From: Rehaibacterium terrae
Lineage (GTDB): Bacteria; Pseudomonadota; Gammaproteobacteria; Xanthomonadales; Xanthomonadaceae
DNA: 64,000 nucleotides
Direction of reading: 5' to 3'
Assembly: GCF_014202935.1 (NCBI RefSeq)
Contig: NZ_JACHHX010000002.1
Coordinates: 1 to 64,000, forward strand
Positions 16,847-28,126 of the stretch are shown piece after piece (position 1 is the first letter of the stretch; every line of letters starts with the position of its first letter). A model generated the notes under the pieces. It ran no database searches. It was not told the DNA's origin and was given only the letters and a program-made list of their open reading frames with translations. A program made the translations under genes and the position numbers.

Positions 16847-17201
16847 GCCTTGTCCTCCGGCTCGCGCGCGTCGACATGGTCGCTGCGGTTGTCGGCGCGG
16901 TTGCGGATCGCCACCACCAGCAGCACCGCGGTGGTGGCGAAGCCGATCACGATGGCGGTCAGCACCAGCGCCTGTGGCAGCGGATCGACGTGGTTGGCGA
17001 GCGTGTGGCCGGCGGCACCGGCGCCGGCATCGAGCACCGGCGGCTTGCCGATCGCCAGCCGGCCCATCGAGAAGATCAGCAGGTTGACCGCGTAGGAGAG
17101 CAGGGTCAGTCCGAGCACGACCTCGAAGGTGCGCGCGCGCAGCAGCAGCCACACGCCGGCGGCGACCAGCAGGCCGATGGCGGAAGCGACGGCGAGTTCC
17201 A

Positions 17202-17202
<1 letters not shown>
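16843..17202 (-). CDS. mrpC: Mrp antiporter subunit C, first set
   Basis: The 119-residue NuoK homologue has three helices, TFEVVLGLTLLSYAVNLLIFSMGRL in the second and [23 protein letters not shown] in the third. The stop codon of mrpAB and this start overlap by one base (TGATG), so translation is coupled. The hydrophilic tail ends DAREPEDKA. Confidence 0.94.
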
Positions 17203-19973
<2,771 letters not shown>

Positions 19974-20250
19974 CGCTCTCTTCTTTGGTTCGTGCGTGGC
20001 CGACGGAGCGCGCTCCGGCGACGGAACAGGCGGGGGAAGCGGGACCGGGACGGCCGGCCGTGGCGCGGGAGTTTAACCCCGGCGGACGGCCTCCGGGATC
20101 GGCGCATCATCGCGCAGACCCGGAATCCGGCCGGCGTGCCGCCGGGCGCACGAGGGGTGGCGCCACCTTTCCGGTCCGCGATCCCCGGTCCCGGATCGCG
20201 TCATGCATCGCGTTATCCTCGCCGCGCATGTCCACGATGCGCATGGCGGA
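19974..20250. other. Divergent intergenic region between mrpAB and the epimerase gene
   Basis: Must hold the promoters of both the Mrp unit and the epimerase, but no clear -35/-10 pair stands out. An 8 bp hairpin with a 7-8 nt loop (20177-20184/20193-20200) lies in a TTCCGG/GATCCCC repeat-like stretch. Confidence 0.4.
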
Positions 20251-21159
20251 ATGACGCAGAGCGATTGGCTGGTATTCGGTGCGAGTGGCGCCGTCGGCCG
20301 CTTTCTCCTGGGGCGCCTGGCGGCCCGCGGCGAGACGGTGCTTGCCGTCAGCCGGCGCGGGCGGCCGGCCTGGAGCGCGGCGCTGACGCAGGTGCGCTGG
20401 ACCCGGCTCGACCTGTTCGGCGAACGGCTCGAGCGCGGGCTGTGTGCAGCGCGCGTGCTCAGCGCCGGCCCGCTCGACGGTTTCGTCGACGCCTGTCTGC
20501 AGGCCGACTGGCCGGCCGGCACCCGCGTGGTCGCGCTGTCCTCGATGAGCGCCGTCACCAAGCAGGACTCGCCCGATCCCGCCGAGCGCGCACTGGCCCG
20601 GCGGCTGGTGCACGCCGAGGAGGCGCTGGTCGATGCCGCCGCGGCGCGTGGCTGGCGAGTGACCCTGCTGCGGCCGACCCTGATCTGGGGCGCCGGCATG
20701 GACCGCAGCCTGACCGCACTGGTCGAGCTCGGACGGCAGTGGGGCATGTTGCCTCTGCCGCGCAGCGCGCGCGGCCTGCGCCAGCCCGTGCATGCCGACG
20801 ATCTGGCGCAGGCGATGATCGCCGCCGCCGGACACCCGGACCTCGATCGCGCCGTGCTGCCGCTGCCGGGCGGCGAGGCCCTGCCGTTTCGCGACATGCT
20901 CGCGCGCAGTCTCGCCGTCGCCGCGCCGCAGGTGCGGCTGGTGCAGGTGCCCGACCTGCTGGCGTGGCCGGCGATCTGGCTGCTCGGCCGGCTACCCGGA
21001 CGCGCGGCCACGCTCTCCGCGCAGCTCGGTCGCACGCGCGAAGACCTGCAGGTGCGCGACGCCTCCGGCTGGGAGCGGCTCGGCATCGTGCCGCGCGCGT
21101 TCGCGCCCAGCGCGAACGCCTTCGAGCCGCCGGACGACAGTCCGTTCGAGTTTTCCTGA
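20251..21159 (+). CDS. NAD(P)-dependent epimerase/dehydratase family protein
   Basis: This 302-residue Rossmann-fold protein begins with the dinucleotide motif VFGASGAVGRFLL (residues 8-20), followed by an SSMSAV segment and LLRPTLIWGAGMD, as in extended short-chain dehydrogenases (NmrA/YfcH-like atypical members). The catalytic YxxxK is not obvious, so it may be an atypical sugar-nucleotide or NAD-binding regulator. The start at 20251 is chosen because the glycine motif is then at the usual distance from the N-terminus; an in-frame ATG at 20203 would add 16 residues. It has no operon partner with a clear functional link. Confidence 0.8.
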   Translation: MTQSDWLVFGASGAVGRFLLGRLAARGETVLAVSRRGRPAWSAALTQVRWTRLDLFGERLERGLCAARVLSAGPLDGFVDACLQADWPAGTRVVALSSMSAVTKQDSPDPAERALARRLVHAEEALVDAAAARGWRVTLLRPTLIWGAGMDRSLTALVELGRQWGMLPLPRSARGLRQPVHADDLAQAMIAAAGHPDLDRAVLPLPGGEALPFRDMLARSLAVAAPQVRLVQVPDLLAWPAIWLLGRLPGRAATLSAQLGRTREDLQVRDASGWERLGIVPRAFAPSANAFEPPDDSPFEFS

Positions 21160-21305
21160 GCGATGCGCGCCCGGGTGCGGTGATGTGTTGCGGCGCAACA
21201 TGAAGCAGTGCGCGTAACCGTACGCCACAGCATTGCCAACGCGCGAAACCGGCACGTAGGATACCGAGGCATTTCGCGCTCCGATTTCCCTGGGGGGGAA
21301 CCATA

Positions 21306-23525
21306 ATGAAGGCCCGACTCACTCTGGCCGTCGCGCTGTCCGCCGTGCTGCTCGTCGCCTGCGGCGGCTCCAGCAACAGCGACCGCGCCAAGCCCACTGC
21401 ACCTTCGACCAATCCCGGCGGCACGCCGGTCACCGGCGTGCTCACCGCGCGCTTCGATCCGTCTGCCGGTGTGCTGCCCTCGGCGACCAACCTCGCCTTC
21501 CAGGGGACCACCGACCTCACCCTCAACCCGCCGGTCGCCGATCCGAACAACTTCGGCGATCCGACCGTCGCGGTCAGCGCGCTCGACGGCTGGAGCACGG
21601 TGACCCCGGTCACCACCACTTTCAACGCCGCGCCGGCGACCAACACCCTGGTGCCCGGTCAGACCGTCCGGATGTTCGAGGTGACGCTGACCGGTCCGGC
21701 CGGCGCGGTCACCGGCATCACCCGCGAGCTCGCGGGCGGCACCGAGTTCGTGGTGGCGCCGACCGCCAGCGACGCCAGCGGCCGCACCATCGCCATCGTG
21801 CCGACGCGACCGCTCAAGCAGATGACCACCTACCTGGCGGTGCTGACCGACGGCATCGCCGACAGCCGCGGCAATGCGGCCACCCCGGACCAGGTCTACT
21901 TCTTCACCAAGAGCACCACGGCCCTGTGCGTCAATGGCCAGAGCACCGTGCCGACGCTGACCAACGCCCAGGCCTGCGCGCTGGAGCCGCTGCGCCAGCT
22001 CACCAACGCCCAGGAGGCGGTGCTGGCCACCGCGGCCGGCATCCCGCGCGAACGCGTGGTGCTGAGTTGGACCTTCACCACCCAGAGCATCACTCCGGTG
22101 CTGCAGACCGTGCGCGCTGCCGTGCAGCCGGCCCCGGTGACCTTGGCGCCGTCCGGGCTGACCATCGCCGCCGCCGGGCTGCCGCCGATCGCCGACATCG
22201 TGGTCGGCACCATCGACCTGCCGTACTACCTGCGCACCGATCAGCAGACCGGCTACTTCGGCAACCTGCCCGGTCCGCTGGCCGGGTTCTGGCGCGCGCC
22301 GGCCTGCGGCACGGTGCCTTCCTGCGCCGCGGTGCTCGGCCCGAACAACCCGTCGACCAACCTGACCTTCCTCAACCGCATGCCGGTGCAGCAGGCCACC
22401 GTCAAGGTGCCGTTGCTGATGACCGTGCCCAATGCCGCCTCCGGCCGCGTCAAGCCGCCGTCGGGCTGGCCGCTGGTGATCTTCCAGCACGGCATCACCC
22501 GCAACCGCAGCGATGCGCTGGCGATCTCGGCGACCTTCGCCCAGCTCGGCTTCGCGGTGGTGGCGATCGACCAGCCGCTGCATGGCATCACGCCGGCCGA
22601 CACCGCGCTGGCGCCGTTCCGGGTCAACAACACGCCGTTCTTCGCGCTCGGCGCCCGCGAGCGCACCTTCGACGTCGACTACGTCAACAACACGACCGGC
22701 GCCGCCGGCCCCGACGGCCAGGTCGATCCGTCCGGCACCCACTTCATCAACCTGTCCTCGCTGCTGACCTCGCGCGACAACCTGCGCCAGGCCATCGCCG
22801 ACCTGTTCGTGGTCAAGGCCAGCGTGCCGAACATGACCATCCCGGCGCTCGGGCTCGATTTCGACCCGAACCGGGTGATGTTCGTCGGCCAGTCGCTCGG
22901 CGCCATGGCCGGTACCAGCTTCCTGTCGATCGAGCCGACCGTGGGCGTCGGCGTGCTGAGCGTCCCCGGCGGCGGCATCGCCCAGCTGCTCAACGGCTCG
23001 GCCAGCTTCGGTCCGCGCATCCGCGCCGGTCTGGCGGCCTCGGGCGTGCAGGCCGGCACCCCGGACTTCGACCGCTTCATGGGCGCCGCCCAGATGGTGG
23101 TGGACTCGGGCGACCCGCTGAACCTCGCCGTCAACTCACCGATCATCGCGGCCAAGGCGCTGCTGCTGCACGAGGTGGTCGGCGGTGCCAGCCTTTCGGG
23201 CGGCATCACCAACCTGCCCGACCAGGTCGTGCCCAATACGGTGCCGGGCGCGCCGCTGTCCGGCACCGAGCCGCTGATCCGTGCGCTCGGCCTGTCCACG
23301 GTGGTCGGCAGCACCGGCGGCAATCCGCTGCGCGGTGCGGTGCGCTTCGTCAAGGGCGAGCACGGCTCGCTGCTCAGTCCGGCCCGTAGCGCGATCCATC
23401 CGCCGGCCGACCCGGTCGGCTTCCTGGATGTGACCACCGAGATGCAGGGGCAGATGGCCAGCTTCATTTTCAGCAACGGCACGGCGGTGCAGGTTGGCAA
23501 CACCGCCATCATCCGGACCCAGTGA
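21306..23525 (+). CDS. Lipase-like alpha/beta-hydrolase lipoprotein
   Basis: The 739-residue exported protein starts with a lipoprotein signal (LLVACGGSS, lipobox cysteine about residue 20) and a Pro/Thr-rich linker. It resembles the bacterial virulence-factor lipase family with a beta-rich N-terminal domain and a C-terminal hydrolase: the oxyanion region VIFQHGITRNRSDAL, nucleophile elbow GQSLGAMAG with S530, and a likely catalytic His686 in GEHGSLL. It is the first gene of a plus-strand unit with DUF1302, DUF1329, YCF48-like and MMPL genes (gaps 23, 24, 101 and 10 nt), implying that it acts on an ester or lipid handled by that system. A G-rich ribosome site (GGGGGGAA) precedes the start. 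Confidence 0.88.
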   Translation: MKARLTLAVALSAVLLVACGGSSNSDRAKPTAPSTNPGGTPVTGVLTARFDPSAGVLPSATNLAFQGTTDLTLNPPVADPNNFGDPTVAVSALDGWSTVTPVTTTFNAAPATNTLVPGQTVRMFEVTLTGPAGAVTGITRELAGGTEFVVAPTASDASGRTIAIVPTRPLKQMTTYLAVLTDGIADSRGNAATPDQVYFFTKSTTALCVNGQSTVPTLTNAQACALEPLRQLTNAQEAVLATAAGIPRERVVLSWTFTTQSITPVLQTVRAAVQPAPVTLAPSGLTIAAAGLPPIADIVVGTIDLPYYLRTDQQTGYFGNLPGPLAGFWRAPACGTVPSCAAVLGPNNPSTNLTFLNRMPVQQATVKVPLLMTVPNAASGRVKPPSGWPLVIFQHGITRNRSDALAISATFAQLGFAVVAIDQPLHGITPADTALAPFRVNNTPFFALGARERTFDVDYVNNTTGAAGPDGQVDPSGTHFINLSSLLTSRDNLRQAIADLFVVKASVPNMTIPALGLDFDPNRVMFVGQSLGAMAGTSFLSIEPTVGVGVLSVPGGGIAQLLNGSASFGPRIRAGLAASGVQAGTPDFDRFMGAAQMVVDSGDPLNLAVNSPIIAAKALLLHEVVGGASLSGGITNLPDQVVPNTVPGAPLSGTEPLIRALGLSTVVGSTGGNPLRGAVRFVKGEHGSLLSPARSAIHPPADPVGFLDVTTEMQGQMASFIFSNGTAVQVGNTAIIRTQ

Positions 23526-23548
23526 GCCCCGACCCGAGGACACCCGAC

Positions 23549-25504
23549 ATGACCAAGCCCATGCACACCGTCCGCGGCCGCGTGGTCCGCACTCCGCTCG
23601 CGGCCGCCGTGGCCGTCGCCCTGCTGGCGGCGGCGCCGGCCTCCGCCTTCGAGTTCAGCCGCGGCGAGCTCAGCGGCAGCTTCGACACCACCATTTCCTA
23701 CGGCGCCTCCTGGCGCATGCAGGACCGCGACGACAACCTGCTCGCCAAGTCGCACTTCGACCCGACCCTGGCCGCGCAGATCGCGGCCCTGCAGGCGCAG
23801 GGCCGCTATCTCGACGCCCAGGCGCTGCAGCTCGCCGCCCGTGGCCGCTTCTCGGCCAACCGCGACGACGGCAACCTCAAGTACGACAAGCACGACCTGA
23901 TCTCCAACGCGATCAAGATCACGCCCGAGCTCAAGCTGACCTGGCGCGATTGGGGCCTGTTCACCCGCGCCACCTACTTCTACGACTTCGAGAACGCCGA
24001 CCGCCGCGACCTCACCCGTGAGGCGCGCGACCGCATCGGCGAGCGCTTCCGCCTGCTCGACGCCTTCGCCTGGCGCGACTTCACCTTCGGCGAGGAGGGC
24101 ACGGGCACGATCCGCGTCGGCAACCAGGTGATCAGCTGGGGCGAGAGCACCTTCATCACCAACGGCATCAACGTCATCAACGCCGTCGACCTGTCGGCGC
24201 TGCGGGTGGCCGGCGCCGAACTGAAGGAGGCCTTCCTGCCGGTCAACTCGGTCTGGGCCTCGTTCAACCTCAACCAGAACCTCTCCTTCGAGCTGACCTA
24301 TCTGCTCGAATGGGAGGAGATCGAGATCGATGCCTCGGGCACCTACTTCAGCGCCAACGACTTCGCCTCCCCGGGCGGCAGCTACGTGATGCTCGGCTTC
24401 GGCACCGTCCCGCAGCCGGTGAACAATCCCGAGCTGTTCTGGCAGACCTGCTTCGCCGGCCCGGCCGGCTTCGCCAATTCCGACCGGCTCGGCGAGCTCA
24501 GCGCCCGCTACGGCCAGGCCACCGCCCTGCAGCTGATCGGCGCCGGTTGCAGCGGCGCCTTCCCGCGTGCGCCCAACCGTCATGCCAAGGACAGCGGCCA
24601 GTACGGCGCGGCGATGCGCTACTTCGCCTCGGCGCTGAACGAGACCGAGTTCGGCCTGTACTATCTGCGCTACCACAGCCGCCTGCCGTTGATCTCGGGC
24701 ATCGCCGTGACCGGCGCCGCGCCGAACACCGGCCGCTACTTCCTGGAGTACCCGGAAGGCATCCACCTGTTCGGCCTGAGCTGGAACACCATGCTGCCCT
24801 GGGGCGTGGCGATGCAGGGCGAACTCAGCTACCGCCCGAACATGCCGTTGCAGATCGACGACGTCGAACTGCTGTTTGCCGGCCTGACCCCGCTCAACAT
24901 CGCCATCCCGCAGCCGGGCCTGCGCTTCCGCAGCCAGCTCGGCAGCTACGGCTTCGGCCAGGAGATCCGCGGCTGGGAGGAGCACAAGGTCAGCCAGGTG
25001 CAGTCGACCTTCACCAAGGTCTTCGGCCCGGGCAACTGGCTCGGCGCGCAGCAGATCGCCACCGTGCTGGAAGTCGGCGCGACCAAGGTCTGGGACCTGC
25101 CCGACCCGGGCGTGCTGCGCTACGAGGGCGAGGGCACCGACACCGGCGGCGGCCCCGACATCTCCACCGGCGACCTGCGCAATCCGTTCACCCAGCGCGG
25201 CGGCTTCCCGACGTCGTTCAGCTGGGGCTACCGCCTCGCCATGCGCGCCGACTACAACAACGTCTTCGGCACCGCCTTCAACCTGTCGCCGCGGCTGGCC
25301 TTCAACCACGACGTCAACGGCATCACCCCAGGTCCGGGCGGCAACTTCCTGGAAGGGCGCAAGTCCTACACTCTGGGCGTCGAGGCGCTGTACCTGAACA
25401 AGCTGGCTTTCGATCTCAGCTACACCGTGTTCAGCGGCGGCAAGCCGTTCAACCAGATCCATGACCGCGACTTCGCGTCGTTCTCGGTCCGGTATTCGTT
25501 CTAA
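23549..25504 (+). CDS. DUF1302 outer-membrane-type protein
   Basis: The 651-residue protein has a Sec signal peptide (cleavage after ASA, residue 33) and begins FEFSRGELSGSFDTTISYGASWR, the hallmark of DUF1302. Alternating aromatic/polar beta-strand patterns continue through the protein and it ends FSVRYSF with a terminal phenylalanine, as in outer-membrane beta-barrels. Function is not established. In many Proteobacteria DUF1302 and DUF1329 genes sit beside an MMPL exporter, as here. The start at 23549 is preferred over 23522 because GAGGA lies about 9 nt upstream and the signal peptide then begins normally (MTKPMHTVRGRVVR). Confidence 0.88.
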   Translation: MTKPMHTVRGRVVRTPLAAAVAVALLAAAPASAFEFSRGELSGSFDTTISYGASWRMQDRDDNLLAKSHFDPTLAAQIAALQAQGRYLDAQALQLAARGRFSANRDDGNLKYDKHDLISNAIKITPELKLTWRDWGLFTRATYFYDFENADRRDLTREARDRIGERFRLLDAFAWRDFTFGEEGTGTIRVGNQVISWGESTFITNGINVINAVDLSALRVAGAELKEAFLPVNSVWASFNLNQNLSFELTYLLEWEEIEIDASGTYFSANDFASPGGSYVMLGFGTVPQPVNNPELFWQTCFAGPAGFANSDRLGELSARYGQATALQLIGAGCSGAFPRAPNRHAKDSGQYGAAMRYFASALNETEFGLYYLRYHSRLPLISGIAVTGAAPNTGRYFLEYPEGIHLFGLSWNTMLPWGVAMQGELSYRPNMPLQIDDVELLFAGLTPLNIAIPQPGLRFRSQLGSYGFGQEIRGWEEHKVSQVQSTFTKVFGPGNWLGAQQIATVLEVGATKVWDLPDPGVLRYEGEGTDTGGGPDISTGDLRNPFTQRGGFPTSFSWGYRLAMRADYNNVFGTAFNLSPRLAFNHDVNGITPGPGGNFLEGRKSYTLGVEALYLNKLAFDLSYTVFSGGKPFNQIHDRDFASFSVRYSF

Positions 25505-25528
25505 GCAGGCTGACTGGAGGGCTCTGCG

Positions 25529-26896
25529 ATGAAGGATTTCAGGAAAAACGCGCTGGCGGCCTTCGTCGGCGCGCTCGCACTCGGCGTCGGCCTCGATGCG
25601 GCGGCGGCGGTCGGCGCCGACCAGGCCAACCGGCTCGGCAACGACCTGACCCCGGTCGGCGCCGAGAAGGCCGGCAATGCCGACGGCACCATCCCGGCCT
25701 GGACCGGCGGCATCACCCAGCCGCCGGCGGGGTTCCGGATCGGCGAGTTCCACATCGATCCGTACGCCGACGACAAGGTGAAGTTCTCGATCACCCCGCA
25801 GAACTGGCGGCAGTACGCCGACAAGCTCGGCGAGGGCCAGAAGGCCATGTTCGAGCGCTACGGCACCTTCCGCATGGACGTGTACCCGACCCGCCGCTCG
25901 GCCTCGTTCCCGCAGCGCACCTACGAGTACACCAAGCGCAACGCCACCCAGTGCCGGCTGGTCGCCGACGGCGAGGGCATCGAGAACTGCGCCGAGGGCT
26001 TCCCGTTCCCGATCCCGCAGAACGCCCATGAGGTGATCTGGAACCACAAGCTCAAGTACAAGGGCCTGTCGGTGCTGAGCTACTCCAACCAGGCCGCGCC
26101 CACCCCGAGTGGCGCCTACACCCTGGTGCGGCTGCGCGAGGAGGCGCTGGGCCTGTACTACAAGCCGGGCAACACGTCGGAGAACATCAACAACATCCTG
26201 CTGTACTTCAAGCAGGAGGTGCTCGGTCCGGCGCGCCTCGCCGGCCAGGTGCTGCTGGTGCACGAGACCCTCAACGCCGCCGCCGCGCCGCGCCAGGCCT
26301 GGATCTACAACCCCGGCCAGCGCCGCGTGCGCCGCGCCCCGAACGTCGCCTACGACAACCCCGGCACCGCCTCCGACGGCCTGCGCACCAACGACATGAC
26401 CGACATGTTCAACGGCGCCATGGACCGCTTCGACTGGAAGCTGGTCGGCAAGCAGGAGATGTACGTGCCGTACAACTCCTACAAGGCGACCGGCCGCTAC
26501 GCCAAGGTCGCCGATCTGGTGAAGCCCAACCACCTCAATCCCGACCACATGCGCTACGAACTGCACCGCGTGTGGGTGGTCGAGGCCACGCTGAAGCCGG
26601 GTGCGCGCCACATCAACAGCCGCCGCACCTTCTACATCGACGAGGACAGCTGGCAGATCTTGATGCTCGACCACTACGACGGCCAGGGCCAGATCTGGCG
26701 CTACTCTGAGGCGGCGGCGATCAACTACTACGAGGTGCCGACCTTCTGGACCACCAAGGAGACGCATCACGACCTCAAGTCGGGCCGCTACATCACCGGC
26801 CTGCTCGACAACGAGGACCAGCCGCGCGACTTCGGCTACCAGAGCACGCCGGCGAACTACTCGCCGCAGAACCTGCGCGCCAGCGGCGTCCGCTGA
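25529..26896 (+). CDS. DUF1329 periplasmic protein
   Basis: The 455-residue protein has a signal peptide (cleavage near residue 27) and the DUF1329 start ANRLGNDLTPVGAEKAGNADGTIPAWTGG. The family fold is related to LolB/LolA-type lipid-binding barrels; that link is from memory. Typical later motifs are PRQAWIYNPGQRRVRRAPN and YIDEDSWQILMLDHYDGQGQIWR. It is positioned between the putative outer-membrane DUF1302 protein and the inner-membrane exporter, so a periplasmic carrier role is plausible but unproven. A GGAGG site at 25515-25519 fixes the start. Confidence 0.9.
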   Translation: MKDFRKNALAAFVGALALGVGLDAAAAVGADQANRLGNDLTPVGAEKAGNADGTIPAWTGGITQPPAGFRIGEFHIDPYADDKVKFSITPQNWRQYADKLGEGQKAMFERYGTFRMDVYPTRRSASFPQRTYEYTKRNATQCRLVADGEGIENCAEGFPFPIPQNAHEVIWNHKLKYKGLSVLSYSNQAAPTPSGAYTLVRLREEALGLYYKPGNTSENINNILLYFKQEVLGPARLAGQVLLVHETLNAAAAPRQAWIYNPGQRRVRRAPNVAYDNPGTASDGLRTNDMTDMFNGAMDRFDWKLVGKQEMYVPYNSYKATGRYAKVADLVKPNHLNPDHMRYELHRVWVVEATLKPGARHINSRRTFYIDEDSWQILMLDHYDGQGQIWRYSEAAAINYYEVPTFWTTKETHHDLKSGRYITGLLDNEDQPRDFGYQSTPANYSPQNLRASGVR

Positions 26897-26997
26897 GCCA
26901 GGTCCATCGGGGCCGGTCGCGCCGGATGGCGCGGCCGGTCCGGCCACACGACGGCACGCCCGGCCGGGTCGGCGCGTGCCGCGCCCGGAGAGCATCG

Positions 26998-28116
26998 ATG
27001 CCCAAGCCCGCCATGCGGCCCCTCCCGGTCGCCGCGTTCCTGCTGATCCTCGCCTGTCCGCTTGCAGCGCAGTCGCCGGATGGCGCCGACGAGATACCGG
27101 CCGACGATCCGGCCGTGCTCGCCGCCGAGCCCATGCCGCGCGCCGTGCACAGCCTGCTGCTCGACGTGGTGGCGAACGGCACGGGGCTGGCCGTGGTGGG
27201 CGAGCGGGGGCATGTGCTGCTCTCCAGCGACGGGAACCGCTGGGTCCAGGCCGAGCATGTGCCGACGCGGGCCACCCTCACCGCGATCGCCGAGGCCGGC
27301 GGCCGCTACTGGGCGGCCGGACACGATGGCGTGATCCTGCACTCGCGCGACGACGGCCGCAGCTGGGAGCGCCAGCGCGTCTCGCCCTGGCGGCCGGGCG
27401 GCGCCGATCCCGAAGCCGGCGTGCCCTTGCTCGACATCCTCTTTCTCGACGAGAGCCACGGCTTCGCCATCGGCGCCTACAGCCTGTTGCTGGAGACGCG
27501 CGACGGTGGTGCCAGCTGGCAGGCGCGCTTCCTGGCCGACGAAACCGTGATTCCCGATGAGGCCGGACCCGTTGCGGCGCCGGACGGCGAGCCGAGCGAC
27601 TGGACCTTCAGCGAGGATGAGCTGCAGCTGGAGGCCGAGGCCGATCCGCACCTGAACGCCATCGCCCGCACCGGCTCCGGCGCATTGCTGATCGCCGGCG
27701 AGCGCGGCACCGTGTTCCGCTCGCGCGACCAGGGCGACACCTGGGAGCGGCTGAGCCTGCCCTACGAGGGTTCGATGTTCGGCGTGCTGGCCTGGCAAGG
27801 CGACCACGTGCTGGTGTTCGGTCTGCGCGGCAACGTGTTCGAGAGCATGGACCTCGGCGACAGCTGGATCGAGATCGACACCGGCACCACGTCCAGCCTG
27901 ATGGGCGGCCATGCGCTGCCCGACGGCGGTGCGCTGATCGTCGGCGCCGAGGGCGTGGTCCTGCATCGCCCGCGTGCCGGCGCGCCGTTCCGCGTCCGCA
28001 CCTTCACCAACCAGGCCGGCGAGACGCCGGTGCTGTCCGGCGTGCTGCCGGCCGCCGACGGCGGTCTGGTCGTCATCGGCGACCGCGGCGTCGACCGCTA
28101 CCGCATCCAAGACTGA
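26998..28116 (+). CDS. YCF48-like beta-propeller protein
   Basis: The 372-residue exported protein begins with a signal peptide (about residues 1-24; LLILAC could also be a weak lipobox). It contains repeated BNR/Ycf48 units of the form HVLLSSDGNRW, VILHSRDDGRSWERQ, LLLETRDGGASWQ, TVFRSRDQGDTWERL and NVFESMDLGDSWIEI, consistent with a six- or seven-bladed propeller. Ycf48 itself helps assemble photosystem II; in non-photosynthetic bacteria such proteins often accompany MMPL exporters and presumably act as assembly factors. The start follows GGAG; a longer in-frame start at 26926 lacks a signal peptide at its N-terminus. Confidence 0.88.
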   Translation: MPKPAMRPLPVAAFLLILACPLAAQSPDGADEIPADDPAVLAAEPMPRAVHSLLLDVVANGTGLAVVGERGHVLLSSDGNRWVQAEHVPTRATLTAIAEAGGRYWAAGHDGVILHSRDDGRSWERQRVSPWRPGGADPEAGVPLLDILFLDESHGFAIGAYSLLLETRDGGASWQARFLADETVIPDEAGPVAAPDGEPSDWTFSEDELQLEAEADPHLNAIARTGSGALLIAGERGTVFRSRDQGDTWERLSLPYEGSMFGVLAWQGDHVLVFGLRGNVFESMDLGDSWIEIDTGTTSSLMGGHALPDGGALIVGAEGVVLHRPRAGAPFRVRTFTNQAGETPVLSGVLPAADGGLVVIGDRGVDRYRIQD

Positions 28117-28126
28117 CGGGGGAGCC

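Noticed and set aside
22679-26995. Antisense open frame of 1438 codons on the minus strand across the lipase, DUF1302 and DUF1329 genes
   Set aside because: The product is low-complexity (V/G/E/R/H-rich) and mirrors codons of clearly real plus-strand genes; high GC at third positions removes stop codons from the opposite strand.
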